Of a DNA stretch of 64,000 bases, positions 1-9,293 are shown one piece after another. The position numbers were made by a program, and so were the translations under genes. Numbering within the stretch: position 1 is the stretch's first letter; the number at the start of each line of letters is the position of its first letter. A model generated the notes under the pieces. That model ran no database searches. It was given only the letters and a program-made list of their open reading frames with translations, and was not told the origin of the DNA. This stretch comes from Geothrix fuzhouensis. Its GTDB lineage: Bacteria > Acidobacteriota > Holophagae > Holophagales > Holophagaceae. The stretch is from positions 331,607 to 395,606 of the forward strand of contig NZ_JANHMQ010000003.1 in NCBI RefSeq assembly GCF_024609325.1, read 5' to 3'.

Positions 1-1188
1 TGGCTCTGGAACCACCTCGGGTGGTCCCTGCCCCGCTACGATGCCCGTCGGCTCGAAGCCATGTTGACCCAGGAGGTTCGTGCCACGCTCAAGGGTGTGC
101 GCGGATCGCAGCCCAAAGCTTTCCGGCTCCTCGCCCACAGCCTGGCCTCGCACCTGACCATCCTGGGCCTGGTGGATCCGATTCCGCCGGCGGGGAACAT
201 GCCTGAACAGGAACGGTACGCGGCAGTCCCGACTTATTTCGTCGTGGAACGCGAGCTGGGGCGGCTGGTGGAGCAGCTGGGGCGGGCCCAGATCCTGGAG
301 GGACTGCCGGAAGGCACCGAGGAGACCCTCCTGCTCTCGGCCTTCCTCCAGCAGGCGGTGCTCACCTTGAGCCAGGACCAGACCACCATCCATGAGCTCC
401 TGCAGGAGGCCCTGATCCAGGCGGATGGCGACCACCTTGCGCTCACGCTGGATCACCTGAAGACCGGGCTCATCAACCACCAGCGCCAACTGATGGCGGA
501 CCTGGTCAGGACCTTCTCTGCGGAACTCCGCCAGAGCATGTTCCCGAACTCCCCGACCCTGAAGGATGAGGGGGACCAGCTGCGACAACGCCTCTACCGT
601 CTCTGGGAACAGCTCACCCGCCTGCTTCCCAGGCTCCGGACGCAGGTTCGGGAGAAGGACTACCTCCGCTTGGCGCTCACGCTTTTCCAGGCCCACAATC
701 ACGTGAACGCCTTCCGGCGGAGTCCGGAGTTCTTCCTCATCCGGGCTCAGGATCGTTCTGAAATGGACCGGTTGACGTCCACGTTCGGGTGGGTGCTGGA
801 CGCGCAGAGCGATATCGAACTGGCGCTAGTCAACGGAACGGAGTTGGTGGAGGAACTGTTCAGCTACCTGGAGGGATTCCTCGCCCGGATCAACGCCCGG
901 GTACCCCTCATCAGCCATGACCTCATGGTGGCGAGGGAGGCCTTCCGCCTCAGCCAGCAGATGCAGGAGACCCAGGGAGGGGGGGCGGGGCGGACGAGGC
1001 TGGCCAAGATCTTCATCCAGTCCACCAAGAAGCTGGGCGTTCGCGATCCTCAGACCCTATCCCTTCTCCGACGCTGGGTGCGCTCGGAACGAGGGCGGCG
1101 GGAAATGCCGGATCCCCTCGACGGACTGAGTTCCCACTTGGAGCGGCTGATCACTCGGTTGGAAGCGGCCCTGGGCCAGCCCGTTTGA
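1..1188 (+). CDS. Hypothetical protein, 5' end outside window
   Basis: The reading frame is already open at base 1, with no stop between base 1 and the first ATG at 61, so the gene most likely starts upstream and only its last ~395 codons are seen. The product is rich in Leu, Arg, Gln and Glu, has no obvious membrane segment or signal peptide, and looks almost entirely helical. I recognise no family, and no nucleotide-binding or catalytic motif is visible. It ends about 260 bases before the chemotaxis operon and is separated from it by a probable regulatory region, so it need not belong to that operon. Coding is supported by length and by codon usage like that of its neighbours. Function unknown. 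Confidence 0.75.
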   Translation, partial: WLWNHLGWSLPRYDARRLEAMLTQEVRATLKGVRGSQPKAFRLLAHSLASHLTILGLVDPIPPAGNMPEQERYAAVPTYFVVERELGRLVEQLGRAQILEGLPEGTEETLLLSAFLQQAVLTLSQDQTTIHELLQEALIQADGDHLALTLDHLKTGLINHQRQLMADLVRTFSAELRQSMFPNSPTLKDEGDQLRQRLYRLWEQLTRLLPRLRTQVREKDYLRLALTLFQAHNHVNAFRRSPEFFLIRAQDRSEMDRLTSTFGWVLDAQSDIELALVNGTELVEELFSYLEGFLARINARVPLISHDLMVAREAFRLSQQMQETQGGGAGRTRLAKIFIQSTKKLGVRDPQTLSLLRRWVRSERGRREMPDPLDGLSSHLERLITRLEAALGQPV

Positions 1189-1228
1189 GGACCAAACCCG
1201 CCCGGGTGAGGATGGTTCCCCGCGCCCT

Positions 1229-1251
1229 TTGACCGGTCAAACATTGACCGG
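1229..1251. promoter_or_regulatory. Perfect 12-bp palindrome plus extra half-site
   Basis: TTGACCGGTCAA at 1229-1240 is a perfect palindrome, followed three bases later by a third copy of the half-site, TTGACCGG (1244-1251). It lies in the gap before the chemotaxis operon, upstream of the AT-rich probable promoter, so it could be an activator or repressor site. The cognate regulator is unknown. Confidence 0.4.
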
Positions 1252-1290
1252 CATGGACAGTTTCTGATCTAAGGGGAGGGCTTTCAGTCT

Positions 1291-1320
1291 TTGGATTGCG
1301 CTATATAAGTCATTTTATAT
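1291..1320 (+). promoter_or_regulatory. Candidate promoter of chemotaxis operon
   Basis: TTGGAT (1291-1296) and TTATAT (1315-1320) are separated by 18 bases in an AT-rich patch that stands out from the GC-rich surroundings. This is the only good sigma-70-like pair I see in the gap before the CheY-like gene. The TATATAA at 1303-1309 offers an alternative -10. No sigma-54 or sigma-28 signature was found here. Confidence 0.3.
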
Positions 1321-1344
1321 ACATAGATACATCGTTACGCGTGG

Positions 1345-1371
1345 ATTGGCTGTCGATTTGCATTGGCTGTC
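1345..1371 (+). repeat. 10-bp direct repeat in chemotaxis leader
   Basis: ATTGGCTGTC occurs at 1345-1354 and again at 1362-1371, a 17-base period, between the candidate promoter and the first gene of the operon. It could be a binding site for a regulator on two near-adjacent faces of the DNA, or a chance repeat. Nothing else supports a function. Confidence 0.35.
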
Positions 1372-1446
1372 TACAGTTGCTGCCGGTTCAAGAACAGCTC
1401 GGGAGGCTCAAGCCGCCCGGTTTCCAACTTTTGGTTGAGGGGTGCC

Positions 1447-1821
1447 ATGACCCAACGAAAAAAAATCCTGCTCGTCGATGACTCCAGCACGGTGCTCATG
1501 GTGGAGCAAATGATCCTCAAGAACAGCCCCTTCGACATCCTGATCGCGAGGGATGGCGAAGCCGGGTTCGAGACGGCACTGAAAGAGCGCCCCGACCTGA
1601 TCCTGATGGACGTGATGATGCCGCGCATGGACGGCTTCGACGCGCTGCGGGAGATCCGGGCCAACGAGGAAATCAAGGACATCCCCGTCATCATGGTCAC
1701 CACCCGCGGCGAGGGCGTGAACATCGAGACCGGGTACACGGTCGGTTGCAACGACTACGTCACCAAGCCCATCAACGGGTCGGAGCTGCTGAGCAAGATC
1801 AACAACCTCATCGGTTCCTGA
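1447..1821 (+). CDS. Single-domain response regulator (CheY-like)
   Basis: A 124-residue stand-alone receiver. The acidic pair Asp11-Asp12, the phosphoacceptor Asp55 (LMDVMMPRMDGFD), Thr85/Thr86 and Lys107 (TKP) of the receiver fold are all present, and there is no output domain. It should be phosphorylated by the CheA encoded 1.3 kb downstream and act on the motor or another target. The start at ATG 1447 is preceded by GAGGGG at a suitable distance. The frame is open further upstream to 1363, but those codons have no ribosome site and the receiver fold starts at the ATG. As first gene of the operon it is followed after 51 bases by the GAF gene. Confidence 0.92.
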   Translation: MTQRKKILLVDDSSTVLMVEQMILKNSPFDILIARDGEAGFETALKERPDLILMDVMMPRMDGFDALREIRANEEIKDIPVIMVTTRGEGVNIETGYTVGCNDYVTKPINGSELLSKINNLIGS

Positions 1822-1872
1822 GGTCTGGAGCCTCCCCGGTCCCGAAACCGCAGCCGATCACTGGAGCCTTCT

Positions 1873-2631
1873 GTGGCCAACGAACCCAACCAAGAATCCT
1901 ACGTCCGGCGTGTGCTGGAGGAGACCCGCGAGTACGAGCGCCGCCTCCGAGAGGACAACGAGGGCTTGAGAGAACTCGTCGCCACTCTTGAGGTTGAACG
2001 CGTAGCGCTCCAGAAGCGGGTGGAGGAGCTGGAGGCAGGAGCCACCCAGCAGCTGAACGAGCTGAGCGCCATGAGGGAGCGACTGACCGCCCAGGTCAAC
2101 GCGAACCAGAAGTCCACCGAGCAGCAGCTCGCCATTGAGCAGCAGAACACCAACCTGGCGAACCTCTATGTGGCGAGCTACCGGCTCAATAGCGCGCTGG
2201 ACCGTGCGGAACTTGTGGACGCGATCCGGGAGATCGTCATCAACCTGGTCGGCTGTGAGGAGTTCGCCCTGCTGGAACCCGATGGCCAGGGGAGATGGCA
2301 GGTCTGCGATTCCATGGGGTTGCCAGCCGACTTCCTGGCCAGCATGACGCGCCCGGAGGGAGCCCTGGCGGGACATCTGAGATCCAGGCAGATGCACGTG
2401 ACGGATCCGGCGGTCCTCAGCGTGGACGAGCTGGACGTGTCCCGGCCTTCGGCCAGCATTGTCATGAGCGTCGGGGACGAGACCGTGGGGGCGGTTGCCA
2501 TGTACCGCCTGCTCCCCCAGAAGTCGGGCCTCGAGCCCCTCGACCGGGAACTCTTCGACCTGCTGGCCGCGAATGCGGCCATGGCGCTCTACCGACTGAA
2601 GCTTCAGGAATTCGTGAAGGGCGGAAAGTAG
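1873..2631 (+). CDS. Coiled-coil GAF-domain protein in chemotaxis operon
   Basis: 252 residues starting at a GTG preceded by GGAG. The first ~95 residues are a long charged coiled coil rich in Glu, Arg and Gln. The remainder (about residues 95-245) reads as a GAF-type sensory domain with the pattern of alternating hydrophobic strands and a final helix (LFDLLAANAAMALYRLK). There is no kinase or output domain. Position between the CheY-like gene and cheD suggests a soluble accessory component of this chemosensory array, perhaps a ligand-binding or scaffold protein. That role is inference. GAF domains bind cyclic nucleotides, haem or small molecules, and no ligand can be read from the sequence. 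Confidence 0.85.
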   Translation: MANEPNQESYVRRVLEETREYERRLREDNEGLRELVATLEVERVALQKRVEELEAGATQQLNELSAMRERLTAQVNANQKSTEQQLAIEQQNTNLANLYVASYRLNSALDRAELVDAIREIVINLVGCEEFALLEPDGQGRWQVCDSMGLPADFLASMTRPEGALAGHLRSRQMHVTDPAVLSVDELDVSRPSASIVMSVGDETVGAVAMYRLLPQKSGLEPLDRELFDLLAANAAMALYRLKLQEFVKGGK

Positions 2632-2663
2632 CCAGCCCGACGCTTCACCACCCAAGGAGACCC

Positions 2664-3164
2664 ATGCCCCACTTGCCCGCCCCCGGCTGGATTCCGGCGG
2701 ATGCCGCCAGCGGTGGTGTATCGGTCTACCTGCATCCCGGGCACCTGCATGTGTCCCTCGTGCCCTGCACCATGACCACGATCCTGGGTTCCTGCGTGGC
2801 GGTCTGCCTTTGGGATCCGGTCTCCCGCGTCGGGGGGATGAATCACTTCCTGCTCGCGCACCATCCGCCGACGGAAATCGACTCCGCACGGTACGGGGAC
2901 TCGGCGACGGACATGCTGATCAGTGCGGCCGCCCGGGCGGGAGGGTCCCTGGGGAGGCTCCAGGCCAAGCTGTTTGGTGGAGCCTGCGTGCTGGGGAAGG
3001 TGACTTCCGGCACCCAGCACCTCGGCCTGAAGAACGTGATGGTGGCCCGGGAGCGGCTTGCCGCGCACGGCATCCGCGTGGTGGGCGAGGACGTGGACGG
3101 CTCCCGCGGCCGGAAGATCCACTTCCAGACCCTGGATGGCGTGGTACTGGTCAGGACGCTTTAG
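2664..3164 (+). CDS. cheD: Chemoreceptor glutamine deamidase CheD
   Basis: 166 residues. CheD deamidates specific glutamines of chemoreceptors, making them substrates for CheR/CheB, and in some bacteria interacts with the CheY phosphatase CheC. The catalytic Cys44 sits in LGSCV, the catalytic His61 in GGMNHFLLAHH, and the GG-A segment AKLFGGACVL follows, all typical of the family. Start ATG 2664 has a strong AAGGAG six bases upstream. The frame extends upstream into the GAF gene but without a ribosome site. The stop is 8 bases before the start of cheA. No cheC is visible in the window. Confidence 0.95.
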   Translation: MPHLPAPGWIPADAASGGVSVYLHPGHLHVSLVPCTMTTILGSCVAVCLWDPVSRVGGMNHFLLAHHPPTEIDSARYGDSATDMLISAAARAGGSLGRLQAKLFGGACVLGKVTSGTQHLGLKNVMVARERLAAHGIRVVGEDVDGSRGRKIHFQTLDGVVLVRTL

Positions 3165-3172
3165 GAGACCGC

Positions 3173-4801
3173 ATGGACATCGATATCAAGGCCATCCGTG
3201 CGACGTTCTTCGCCGAGACCGGTGAACATCTGGACGAATTCGAAGCGGCCTTGATCGAGTTGGAGCGGCAGCCCGGGGACAAGGACCTGGCCAAGACCAT
3301 CTTCCGGATCGCGCACACGATTAAGGGCGATGCCTCGATGGTGGGCTACACGGCCATGACGGAATTCGCCCACGGGTTGGAGAGCCTCCTGGAGAAGATC
3401 GCCGGGGGGATGTTCGCGTTCACCCCAGCCTTGGCCACCATCCTCCTCCGTTCTGTGGACGCCTTTCGCGACCTGGCCGGAGCCGAAGATCCGACCGCCA
3501 TGCCTGTCTCCACCCAGGATCTCCTGGGGGAACTGGAAGAAGCCTCCAGCGGAGCCACGCTGACGCGCGAGGAACCCCGTGTGGGCGAAGAACGGCGGGC
3601 CCACGCGCGGGACGCTTCCAAGACTCTCCGCGTGAAGACGGCCAAGCTGGACCGCATGCTGGACCTGGTCGGAGAACTGGCCATCAGCCGGGGGAGGCTG
3701 GACACCCAGCTTGCGGCCCTGTCGGGGCCCCGGGTGGCCGCCGCCCAGGACGCTCACCGGGACATGGATCGCCTCTTCACCGAGCTCCAGGAGCATGTGA
3801 TGCAGGCCCGGCTCGTGCCCATCGGAACCCTCTTCCAGGGGTACACACGGGCGGTCCGGGACCTCTCGCTGCAGACAGGAAAAGAGATCGGCCTGACCAT
3901 CGAGGGCAGTGAAGTGGAAGTGGACAACGCCGCGGTCGAGCAACTGCGGGAACCCCTCATCCACATCCTCAGGAATGCCATCGACCATGGCCTTGAAGGC
4001 AAGGCGGAACGGCGCAAGGCAGGCAAGGCCCCGGGGGGGCACATTGGCCTGACGGCCCGGTACGAAGCCGCGTTCGTGATCATCGAGATCGCCGATGACG
4101 GCCGCGGAATGGTTCGCGAGAAGCTGCTGGCCAGGGCCCGCAAGTGGGGCGGCCTGGAGGATCCGGAGCGGCTCACTGACGCGGACTTGCAGCAACTGAT
4201 CTTCGAACCAGGGTTCTCCACCGCGGACAAGGTGACGGACCTGTCTGGCCGGGGCATCGGCCTGGACATCGTGCGTCGCGCCGTCGAGCGGCTGCGGGGG
4301 ACCGTTTCGGTGAAGAGCCAGGCGGGTCAGGGAACCACCTTCACGCTCAGGCTTCCCTTGACGCTGGCGATCATCGAGGGCTTCCGCGTCTCAGCGGGCG
4401 ACGAGTCCTATGTCATCCCGCTGGAAGCCGTGGTCGAATGCGTCGACCTGCCCGCCGAATCGCGCCGCGAGGCTGAGGGCTCCGGCGTGCTCGCCTTGAG
4501 GGGCGAGGCGCTGCCCTACTTGAGCGTGGAGGAACATTTCAACTTCGGTTCGAGTGGGGGTGGGCGGCGCAAGATCGTCGTGGTCCACCACGGTGAAGGC
4601 CGGGCCGGGATCGCCGTGGATGAGCTCCATGGCGAATGCCAGGCGGTGATCAAGCCGCTGGGCAGCCTCTTCAAGCAGGCCACCGGCATTTCCGGATCCA
4701 CCATCCTGGGCGATGGGCGGGTCGCGCTGATCCTGGACGTCCCCACGCTGTTGCGCGAGGCGGTGGCCCGCAACGCATCGCGGAAAGAGGCGCCGGGATG
4801 A
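3173..4801 (+). CDS. cheA: Chemotaxis histidine kinase CheA, no P2 domain
   Basis: 542 residues, short for CheA (usually ~650-700). The Hpt domain has His48 in AHTIKGDAS. After a short charged linker comes the dimerisation segment (MLDLVGELAISRGRL), then the ATPase domain with the N box (LRNAIDHGLE), the G1 box (DDGRGM) and the G2 box (GRGIGLDIV), and finally a C-terminal CheW-like regulatory domain. The ~40-residue linker between Hpt and dimerisation domains leaves no room for the P2 CheY/CheB-docking domain. Start ATG 3173 has AGGAG six bases upstream. The kinase should pair with the CheW, receptor, CheY-like protein and CheB of this operon. Confidence 0.96.
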   Translation: MDIDIKAIRATFFAETGEHLDEFEAALIELERQPGDKDLAKTIFRIAHTIKGDASMVGYTAMTEFAHGLESLLEKIAGGMFAFTPALATILLRSVDAFRDLAGAEDPTAMPVSTQDLLGELEEASSGATLTREEPRVGEERRAHARDASKTLRVKTAKLDRMLDLVGELAISRGRLDTQLAALSGPRVAAAQDAHRDMDRLFTELQEHVMQARLVPIGTLFQGYTRAVRDLSLQTGKEIGLTIEGSEVEVDNAAVEQLREPLIHILRNAIDHGLEGKAERRKAGKAPGGHIGLTARYEAAFVIIEIADDGRGMVREKLLARARKWGGLEDPERLTDADLQQLIFEPGFSTADKVTDLSGRGIGLDIVRRAVERLRGTVSVKSQAGQGTTFTLRLPLTLAIIEGFRVSAGDESYVIPLEAVVECVDLPAESRREAEGSGVLALRGEALPYLSVEEHFNFGSSGGGRRKIVVVHHGEGRAGIAVDELHGECQAVIKPLGSLFKQATGISGSTILGDGRVALILDVPTLLREAVARNASRKEAPG

Positions 4802-4924
4802 GTCGCCCCACCTGAGCCGCCCGACCTGAGCCACTTCGCTTCCCCGGATCGACGGATTCTGCTTCCGGCGTCCCGAACCTAGATGGAAATCTCCCTTATT
4901 CAACCATTCACAAGGAGCCTCACG

Positions 4925-6565
4925 ATGTTCAATTTCCGCGACCTGAAGATCAAAACCCAGCTGTTCCTGGGGTTCGGCGTGATCGCCGCCCTGCTGGTCG
5001 GGGTGGCCGTGGTCGGCAGCAACTCCGTGGACCAGATCAGCCGGGAATCAAACGCCGTCCTCACCCACGAGTACGCCCTCGCCGATGGGTTCACGACCCT
5101 CAACACCGACACGCTCCAGCTGCGCCGGAACGAGAAGGACGTCTTCCTGAATTTCGACGACAAGAATAAACGGGACAACTACGGCCGACAGTGGAAGGAG
5201 AACCAGGCCAAGGCCGTCGAGGAGCTGGACAAGCTCGAGAAACTCGTCGAGGCCAACGATGATCGAGAGAGCCTCCGCTCCATGCGCTTGGATCTGGCCA
5301 CCTACGGCACCGAGTTCGAGCGGATCCTCCCCCAGATCGATATGGGTCTATTCAAAACATCGCAGGAGTTGAACAAGGCCGAGGAACCCTATAAGGACGC
5401 CATCCACCGGCTCGAAGCAAGCACGGACAAAGGCATGCTGAGGCACGAGAAGCTGATGACTGAAAAGACCCAGCAGATGCAGGATTTCTCTCAGAGGGTG
5501 CTGCGGACCTTGCTGTCGACCACGGCGATCGCGCTGGCCCTGGCCGTGGTGATCGCGTGGCGGATCTCCCTCGGCATTTCGGCCCCGATCATTCTGATGG
5601 CCGGCGCCCTGCGCAAGATGGCGGATGGCGATCTGAGGGATAAGGTCGAGGTCGGCGGCAAGGACGAGGTGGCCGATATGGGCAACGCGTTCAACCGCAT
5701 GGCGGAGAACCTGGCACAGACCATTGGCGAGGTCCGCAGCGGCGCCAACGCGCTATCCTCGGCGGCCCAACAGGTGTCCTCCACCTCCCAGGGCCTGTCC
5801 CAGGGCACCAGCGAACAGGCGTCTTCCGTGGAGGAGACCTCCGCCAGCCTGGAAGAGCTGAGCAGCTCGATCGAACAGAATGCGGACAACAGCCGGCAGA
5901 CCGAACAGATGGCCTCGCAGAGTGCCAAGGATGCCGACGAGAGTGGTCGGATCGTCGACCAGACCGTGGAGGCGATGAAGACGATCGCAGATCGGATCTC
6001 GATCATCGAGGAGATCGCCTATCAGACCAACCTGCTGGCGCTGAACGCGGCCATCGAGGCGGCGCGGGCGGGCGAGCATGGCCGCGGCTTCGCGGTGGTG
6101 GCCACCGAGGTGCGCAAGTTGGCCGAACGCAGTCAGACCGCCGCCAAGGAGATCAACGAAGTCGCCGGTGGAAGCGTCGGGGTGGCGATCAGGTCGGGCG
6201 AGCAGCTCAAGCAGCTGGTTCCCGCCATCCGCAAGACCGCAGAACTGGTCCAGGAGGTCGCGGCGACCTCGCGCGAGCAGGCGAGCGGCGTGAAGCAGAT
6301 GAACAAGGCCATGTCCCAGGTCGACCAGGTGACCCAGCGGAACGCCTCTGCAGCCGAGGAGCTTTCCTCGACGGCGGAGGAGCTGGCCTCCCAGGCTGAG
6401 GCTCTGCAGCAGCTGGTGGCCTTCTTCAAGGTGGCTGGGGAGGACGTGTTCGCTCACCGTGCGCCGGTCGCCCACCAGGCCCGCCTGGAACCCACGCCCG
6501 CGTCCTTCCGGCCTGTGAAGTCCGCTGGTAGCCTCGAACATGACCACAACTTCAAGCGGTTCTAG
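4925..6565 (+). CDS. Methyl-accepting chemotaxis protein
   Basis: 546 residues. TM1 is at about 11-31 and TM2 at 192-212, enclosing a ~160-residue helical periplasmic sensor region that begins with an RRNEKD motif, like four-helix-bundle sensors. HAMP follows (about 213-268). The long cytoplasmic coiled coil has the highly conserved hairpin tip at about 361-402 ([20 protein letters not shown], continuing to EVRKLAERS). After the signalling domain there is a ~45-residue flexible tail ending in NFKRF, which fits the aromatic-x-x-aromatic pentapeptide that tethers CheR or CheB. Start 4925 is chosen for AAGGAG nine bases upstream. An in-frame ATG at 4883 lacks one. Ligand unknown. Confidence 0.96.
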   Translation: MFNFRDLKIKTQLFLGFGVIAALLVGVAVVGSNSVDQISRESNAVLTHEYALADGFTTLNTDTLQLRRNEKDVFLNFDDKNKRDNYGRQWKENQAKAVEELDKLEKLVEANDDRESLRSMRLDLATYGTEFERILPQIDMGLFKTSQELNKAEEPYKDAIHRLEASTDKGMLRHEKLMTEKTQQMQDFSQRVLRTLLSTTAIALALAVVIAWRISLGISAPIILMAGALRKMADGDLRDKVEVGGKDEVADMGNAFNRMAENLAQTIGEVRSGANALSSAAQQVSSTSQGLSQGTSEQASSVEETSASLEELSSSIEQNADNSRQTEQMASQSAKDADESGRIVDQTVEAMKTIADRISIIEEIAYQTNLLALNAAIEAARAGEHGRGFAVVATEVRKLAERSQTAAKEINEVAGGSVGVAIRSGEQLKQLVPAIRKTAELVQEVAATSREQASGVKQMNKAMSQVDQVTQRNASAAEELSSTAEELASQAEALQQLVAFFKVAGEDVFAHRAPVAHQARLEPTPASFRPVKSAGSLEHDHNFKRF

Positions 6566-6576
6566 GGGAGGGACCG

Positions 6577-7131
6577 ATGAATGCCTACGTTCTGGCCGAC
6601 CTGGCCACCCATGATCAAAGTCAGTACCTGACGTTCTTCATCGCGGACGAGGAGTTCGCGGTGAAGATCCTGAAAGCCAGAGAAATCCTCGAATACGGGG
6701 CGGTCACCAAGGTACCCGGCGCCCCGCCGGCAGTGCGCGGGGTCATCAACCTCCGCGGCTCTGTGGTGCCAGTGGTGGATCTGGCCCTGAAGTTCGGCCT
6801 TCCCGAGAAACCGGTGACGAAGCAGACCTGCATCGTCATCGTCGAGGTGGGGAGCGGAGAGAACAAGACGACGATGGGGGTGATCGTGGATTCGATCAGC
6901 CAGGTGGTTGATCTGCCGCCGGAGCAGATCGAGCCTGCGCCGGATTTCGGCACCATGGTCAAGCTCGAATACCTGCTCGGAATGGGCCGGTCTGGTCAGA
7001 AATTCGTGATGATTCTGGATATCGACAAAGCCCTTTCCCCGTCCGAGCTCTCGTCGGTCGCCGCCATTTTCGGTCAGGCCGCGTCCACGGAGGAGGCGCA
7101 GGAGGCCGCTGGAACCGAACGCGGCGAATGA
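6577..7131 (+). CDS. cheW: Chemotaxis coupling protein CheW
   Basis: 184 residues, one CheW domain linking receptors to CheA. The family landmarks are visible in order: YLTFFIADEEFAVKI at the N terminus, the EILEYGAVTKVPGAP loop, the RGVINLRGSVVPVVDL core signature, and VIVDSISQVVDL. A ~30-residue acidic Ala-rich tail after about residue 155 is longer than usual and probably disordered. The start is 11 bases after the receptor stop, behind GGGGAGGG. It is followed 16 bases later by cheR. Confidence 0.95.
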   Translation: MNAYVLADLATHDQSQYLTFFIADEEFAVKILKAREILEYGAVTKVPGAPPAVRGVINLRGSVVPVVDLALKFGLPEKPVTKQTCIVIVEVGSGENKTTMGVIVDSISQVVDLPPEQIEPAPDFGTMVKLEYLLGMGRSGQKFVMILDIDKALSPSELSSVAAIFGQAASTEEAQEAAGTERGE

Positions 7132-7147
7132 AAGGTCCCCGAGAACC

Positions 7148-8065
7148 ATGAGCGATCCACGGCGCGCCGCTCCGCCCGCAACGGGGACAGCCGGTGATTT
7201 TCAGATCCGGAAGGAGGATTTCCGCGCCTTCCAGGATCTGATTCACCGGGAGTCCGGAATCTTCCTTGCGGAGCACAAGCAGGCCCTTCTGGGTGGCCGT
7301 CTCCACGCACGGCTCCGCGCCCTCGGCCTGACGAGCTACGCGGACTATTTCAAGACCGTGCAGAAGGACGAAAGCGAACGCATCGAGATGCTCGACCGGA
7401 TCTCGACCAATGAGACCCATTTTTTCCGAGAGCCTCATCAGTTCGAGTTCCTCAAGACCCGGGTCCTTCCGAGATGGGTGGCCGACGCGGAAGCCCGACA
7501 GCGGTCCAGAACCATCCGTGTCTGGAGCGCAGCCTGTTCCACGGGGGAGGAACCCTACTCCATCGCCATGCTCCTGCTGGACCAGCTGCCCCCTTCGGAA
7601 GGCTGGTCCATTGAGATTCTGGGCACGGACCTGTCGACGCGGGTCTTGCAAAAAGCGAAGGATGCCTTGTGGCGGATCGAGAAGGCTGAGGAGATCCCCA
7701 CGCCCTATCTGAAGGCTTTCATGCTTGAGGGGACCGGGCCCGAGAAAGGCAAGATGAAAGCCGGGCCTGAAATCCGGTCCCTGGTGGCCTTCTCCAGGAT
7801 GAACCTCAACAGCAGGCCCTATCCCGTCCAAGGGATCTTCGACATCATCTTCTGCCGGAATGTCCTGATCTATTTCAACGCCGCCACCAAGGTCAACGTG
7901 GTGGAGGAACTGCTCAGCCACCTGGCTCCGAGCGGTTTGCTGCTGCTCGGGCATGCGGAGAGCCTCCACGGCCTCACCGAGCGAGCCCGCAGCGTGGGCC
8001 CGACCATCTATGCACCGCTGCAGTCCACCTACTTCAGCGGCCAGAAGCTGCCACGGCTGCGTTGA
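7148..8065 (+). CDS. cheR: Chemoreceptor methyltransferase CheR
   Basis: 305 residues. CheR uses S-adenosylmethionine to methylate receptor glutamates. The N-terminal helical domain (about 25-95) ends in the conserved ISTNETHFFRE. The SAM-binding Rossmann domain carries VWSAACSTGEEPYSIAM, then the GTDLS strand and the IIFCRNVLIYF motif. The first ~20 residues are a low-complexity Pro/Ala extension. The partner esterase cheB lies 130 bases downstream. The receptor encoded two genes upstream ends in a possible CheR-docking pentapeptide. Confidence 0.96.
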   Translation: MSDPRRAAPPATGTAGDFQIRKEDFRAFQDLIHRESGIFLAEHKQALLGGRLHARLRALGLTSYADYFKTVQKDESERIEMLDRISTNETHFFREPHQFEFLKTRVLPRWVADAEARQRSRTIRVWSAACSTGEEPYSIAMLLLDQLPPSEGWSIEILGTDLSTRVLQKAKDALWRIEKAEEIPTPYLKAFMLEGTGPEKGKMKAGPEIRSLVAFSRMNLNSRPYPVQGIFDIIFCRNVLIYFNAATKVNVVEELLSHLAPSGLLLLGHAESLHGLTERARSVGPTIYAPLQSTYFSGQKLPRLR

Positions 8066-8196
8066 GTCCAGTTTCAAGCGTGGGGCCCGACCACCGATAA
8101 GACACGAGGACGTTCGTATTCTCTTGTCTCGCGGCATCGAGTCACGTACCTCTTAAGCCAGGCCTGGCCTGGACCATGCAGGCAGGGTGGAGCGCG

Positions 8197-9279
8197 ATGC
8201 CAGAACCCCAGCGGAACACCAGACAGCTCCCCATCCAGGTCCTGGTCGTGGACGATTCGGCCGTGGTCCGGCAGGCGCTCACGGCCATTCTGGGCCAGGA
8301 AAAGGACATGCGGGTGGTGACCGCGGCCGATCCGATCTTTGCCCTCCAGAAGATGCAGACGCTGAGGCCCGATGTCATCGTCCTGGACCTGGAGATGCCG
8401 CGAATGGATGGCATCACCTTCCTGCGGCGCCTTATGAAGGAAGATCCGATTCCCGTAGTGATCTGCTCGAGCCTCGCTGCCCGGGGGGCGGAGGCCGCCA
8501 TGCTCGCCCTCGAGGAAGGAGCCTTGGCGGTCATCACCAAACCCCAACTCGGCGTCCGGGATTTCCTGCATGACTCTGCCATGCAGGTCATCGATTCGGT
8601 TCGCGCCGCCGCCCATTCGCGCGTCCGCCGCCGCCGCTTGGCGCCGCCGCCCGGACCCCTGGCGAGGCCCGAGGCCCCGACGTTTGGAACCACCACGGAC
8701 CAGGTGGTGGTGGTGGGCGCTTCCACCGGTGGAACGGAGGCGCTTCGGGAATTGCTGTCCGCCATGCCTGTGGACTGCGCGGGTATCGTGGTGGTCCAGC
8801 ACATGCCGGAGCTGTTCACGGCGGCCTTTGCCAAGCGGCTCAACGAGACCTGCCGCATCGAGGTCAAGGAGGCGGCGGACGGTGACGGGGTGCTTTCGGG
8901 ACGCGCCCTGATCGCGCCCGGAAACCGCCACACCGAGGTGATCCGATCCGGCGGCCGCTACATTGCCCGGGTTAGCGACGGGCCGCTCGTGTCCCGGCAC
9001 CGCCCGAGTGTGGATGTCCTGTTCCACTCCGCTGCCCAGGCCGTGGGGTCCAACGCCGTGGGCGTGATCATGACCGGGATGGGGGATGACGGCGCGAACG
9101 GCATGGTGGAGATGAAGCGTGCCGGGGCCTACAACCTCGCCCAGGATGAAGCCTCTTGCGTGGTTTTCGGCATGCCCAAGGAGGCGATCGAGCGAGGCGG
9201 GGTGGATGCCGTCGTGCCACTTCAAAATCTGCCGAATGCCATCCTGAACGCGGTCCGGAGGAGTCGACGGGGAAGCTGA
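8197..9279 (+). CDS. cheB: Protein-glutamate methylesterase CheB
   Basis: 360 residues. The N-terminal receiver has Asp64 in [13 protein letters not shown] linker rich in Arg and Pro follows, and then the methylesterase domain with the catalytic triad: Ser in VGASTGG, His in VVQHMP, and Asp in MTGMGDDG. It reverses CheR methylation and may also deamidate receptors. The start at ATG 8197 is supported by AGGGTGGAG just upstream. An ATG at 8176 is possible but has no ribosome site. This is the last gene of the chemotaxis operon. Its 3' end faces the opposing gene with only 14 bases between, and I see no terminator hairpin there. Confidence 0.95.
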   Translation: MPEPQRNTRQLPIQVLVVDDSAVVRQALTAILGQEKDMRVVTAADPIFALQKMQTLRPDVIVLDLEMPRMDGITFLRRLMKEDPIPVVICSSLAARGAEAAMLALEEGALAVITKPQLGVRDFLHDSAMQVIDSVRAAAHSRVRRRRLAPPPGPLARPEAPTFGTTTDQVVVVGASTGGTEALRELLSAMPVDCAGIVVVQHMPELFTAAFAKRLNETCRIEVKEAADGDGVLSGRALIAPGNRHTEVIRSGGRYIARVSDGPLVSRHRPSVDVLFHSAAQAVGSNAVGVIMTGMGDDGANGMVEMKRAGAYNLAQDEASCVVFGMPKEAIERGGVDAVVPLQNLPNAILNAVRRSRRGS

Positions 9280-9293
9280 ACCAGTCGCCCGGG

